Assembly (NCBI GenBank): GCA_031288675.1
Contig: JAITQY010000137.1
Coordinates: 1-20,519, forward strand
From: Oscillospiraceae bacterium
GTDB taxonomy: Bacteria > Bacillota > Clostridia > Oscillospirales > Oscillospiraceae
Length of the DNA: 20,519 bases
Direction: 5' to 3'
Under the pieces are notes generated by a model, which was not told the origin of the DNA, did not search any database, and saw only the letters and a list, made by a program, of their open reading frames with translations. Shown in pieces: positions 19,133 through 20,519 of the stretch; the first letter of the stretch is position 1; each line of letters begins with the position of its first letter. A program made the position numbers and the translations under genes.

Positions 19133-20519
19133 ATGAAATTATTAGCGATCGACGGAAACAGCATACTCAACCGGGCGTTTTACGGAGTGGCGCGTCCGCT
19201 GATGAACAGCGCCGGAATGCAGACTCAGGCGGTATACGGGTTCATTACCATTATGCGGCGGTATATTAAAGAAGACTCCCCGGATAAAATTGCGGTTGCG
19301 TTCGACTTAAAAGCTCCGACATTTCGTCATAAGATGTACGACGGATATAAAGCGTCGCGTAAGGGAATGCCTGACGAGCTTGCGGCTCAGCTTCCGTATA
19401 TCAAGCGCGTTCTGATTGCTATGGGAATTTCATGCTTTGAGGCTGAAGGCTTTGAGGCGGACGATATACTCGGCACATTCGCTGAGCAATCGGCGGCGAA
19501 TCTCTCGGAATGTGAGATACTCACCGGCGACCGCGACAGCTTACAGCTGATTAGTTCTAACGTTACGGTTCGGCTCGTCAAAGGCAAGAGCGACAGCCTA
19601 TTATATGACACGGCGGTATTTGAATCGGAATACGGCTTCGTTCCGGAATATCTTGTCGACCTGAAAGCTCTGATGGGCGATAGCAGCGACAATATTCCGG
19701 GTGTTAAAGGCATCGGGGAAAAGACGGCGCTGGAGCTTATACGCACTTACGGTTCACTTGACGGAGTATACGGTAATACCGGTAATGTCAAAGGCGCGCT
19801 GAAAACCAAACTTGAAACCGGTAAGGATATGGCGTATTTGTCGTACAAACTCGCTAAAATTGAAAAAAATGCGCCGGTCGAATGGACGCAAGCCACGATT
19901 GCTAACCCTGAACCTAACGACGAGGAGCTTTACCGGCTGTTCAGCGAACTGGAATTCAAAACACTGATAAAGACCTATGACTTAAAGCCACCGTCCGGTG
20001 AAGAATACCAAGAAACAATCGGCGAACCGGCGGATGATATAGCGCGCTATCTTTTAGACCCGATAGACAAACGACCGGTAGATAAAGTCACTGCGGAACG
20101 CTTACTGCGCGAGTATGGAATGTGGGAGCTGTATACTGACATAGAGCTTCCGCTTGCTCCTATACTGCGCGAGATGGAGCAAACCGGATTCCGCGTGGAC
20201 AAAGAGGCGCTTGCCGCTTACGGCACGGTCTTGGAGCGCGAAATTAACAAAATCGCTCTTGAATGCTTTAAGCTCGCGGAACGGGAATTCAACCTGAACA
20301 GTACAAAACAGCTTAGCGAACTGTTATTCGGACGTTTTGGGATAACTCCTCCGCCGTTTGTAAAAAAGCTTAAAAACGGCTCGTACTCTACAGACGCGGA
20401 GACTTTAGAGCAGCTTCAGGACGCTCACCCGATTGTGCCGCTTATACTCGGCTACCGTAGGGCGGCAAAAATCAAAAGCACCTATATAGACGGACTTCTG
20501 CCTTTGATTGACGAAAACA
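19133..20519 (+). CDS. polA: DNA polymerase I, 3' end cut by the window; exonuclease-like middle domain missing
   Basis: PolA fills gaps and removes RNA primers. The first 462 codons are visible. Residues 1 to about 285 are the 5' nuclease with its acidic motifs (AIDGNS, AVAFDLKAPTFRH, EGFEADDILG, TGDRDSLQL, GDSSDNIPGVKGIGEKTA). The polymerase part begins about residue 340 (LPLAPILREMEQTGFRVD, then FNLNSTKQLSELLF and KSTYIDGLL). Between them lie only about 55 residues, where B. stearothermophilus PolA has roughly 180 that form a vestigial 3'-5' exonuclease domain. Only its last strip survives (ARYLLDP, near residue 305). The ATG follows AGGA at a somewhat long distance. It is preceded by the DUF1934 gene by 64 bp and may share its promoter. 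Confidence 0.95.
   Translation, partial: MKLLAIDGNSILNRAFYGVARPLMNSAGMQTQAVYGFITIMRRYIKEDSPDKIAVAFDLKAPTFRHKMYDGYKASRKGMPDELAAQLPYIKRVLIAMGISCFEAEGFEADDILGTFAEQSAANLSECEILTGDRDSLQLISSNVTVRLVKGKSDSLLYDTAVFESEYGFVPEYLVDLKALMGDSSDNIPGVKGIGEKTALELIRTYGSLDGVYGNTGNVKGALKTKLETGKDMAYLSYKLAKIEKNAPVEWTQATIANPEPNDEELYRLFSELEFKTLIKTYDLKPPSGEEYQETIGEPADDIARYLLDPIDKRPVDKVTAERLLREYGMWELYTDIELPLAPILREMEQTGFRVDKEALAAYGTVLEREINKIALECFKLAEREFNLNSTKQLSELLFGRFGITPPPFVKKLKNGSYSTDAETLEQLQDAHPIVPLILGYRRAAKIKSTYIDGLLPLIDEN

Noticed and set aside
18220..19170. A 316-codon open frame on the minus strand
   Set aside because: It lies opposite the HMA terminator, the 73-aa gene and DUF1934, which all have proper start signals. 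The product has no recognisable features.
1..20519. CRISPR array, tRNA, rRNA, transposon or prophage
   Set aside because: Looked for repeated spacers, tRNA-like TTCGA arms, transposase or integrase sequences and terminal repeats; none were convincing.

Overview
The window looks like a piece of a chromosome from an anaerobic Gram-positive bacterium of the Clostridia (Firmicutes). Evidence for this is the Rnf complex, an oxygen-sensitive glycyl radical enzyme, an LtaS/MdoB-type phosphoglycerol transferase, S-layer-homology (SLH) and CAP/SCP surface proteins, YqeG, TrmK, DUF1934 and DUF6062 proteins, and strong Shine-Dalgarno sites. Promoters are very close to the housekeeping consensus (TTGACA, about 17 bp, TATAAT, often with an extended TGN). 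I see no rRNA, tRNA, CRISPR array, insertion sequence or phage gene.

Layout. Positions 1-2590 (minus strand) carry the start of an rnf operon: rnfC from its own promoter, then rnfD running off the left edge. Positions 2665-3056 hold a 20-bp perfect palindrome and monocistronic rpsU with its promoter and terminator. Positions 3092-5519 encode two exported proteins, a stalk-domain/CAP protein and a three-SLH protein. From 5539 the strand switches to a phosphoglycerol transferase and a metallophosphoesterase. The latter converges with and overlaps trmK, which follows a membrane zinc-ribbon/Ig-like protein on the minus strand. Positions 9740-12709 hold a DUF6062 protein (plus) facing a radical-SAM/DUF2344 pair (minus). 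Positions 12934-13539 carry yqeG.

The most interesting metabolic stretch is 13580-18299. A dehydratase/lyase-type glycyl radical enzyme (Cys441, Glu443, Gly790) is transcribed divergently from a PduL-type phosphotransacylase. This is followed by a two-gene operon of a duplicated cupin with a C-terminal cysteine cluster and a CopZ-like HMA protein. No activating enzyme, aldehyde dehydrogenase, kinase or microcompartment shell gene is in view. That the four genes form one pathway is an inference from position only. The window ends with an unrecognised 73-aa protein, a DUF1934 protein and the first 462 codons of polA, whose 3'-5' exonuclease-like domain appears almost entirely missing.

At DNA level, the rnfC and yqeG promoters are homologous over about 67 bp even though the genes are unrelated and 11 kb apart, and the cupin promoter looks like a weaker third member. 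The cupin promoter is also embedded in the apparent terminator of pduL. Two genes (phosphoglycerol transferase and radical SAM) start where transcription should start, so they may be leaderless. Start codons were chosen from ribosome binding sites and family alignment from memory; no database search was run.
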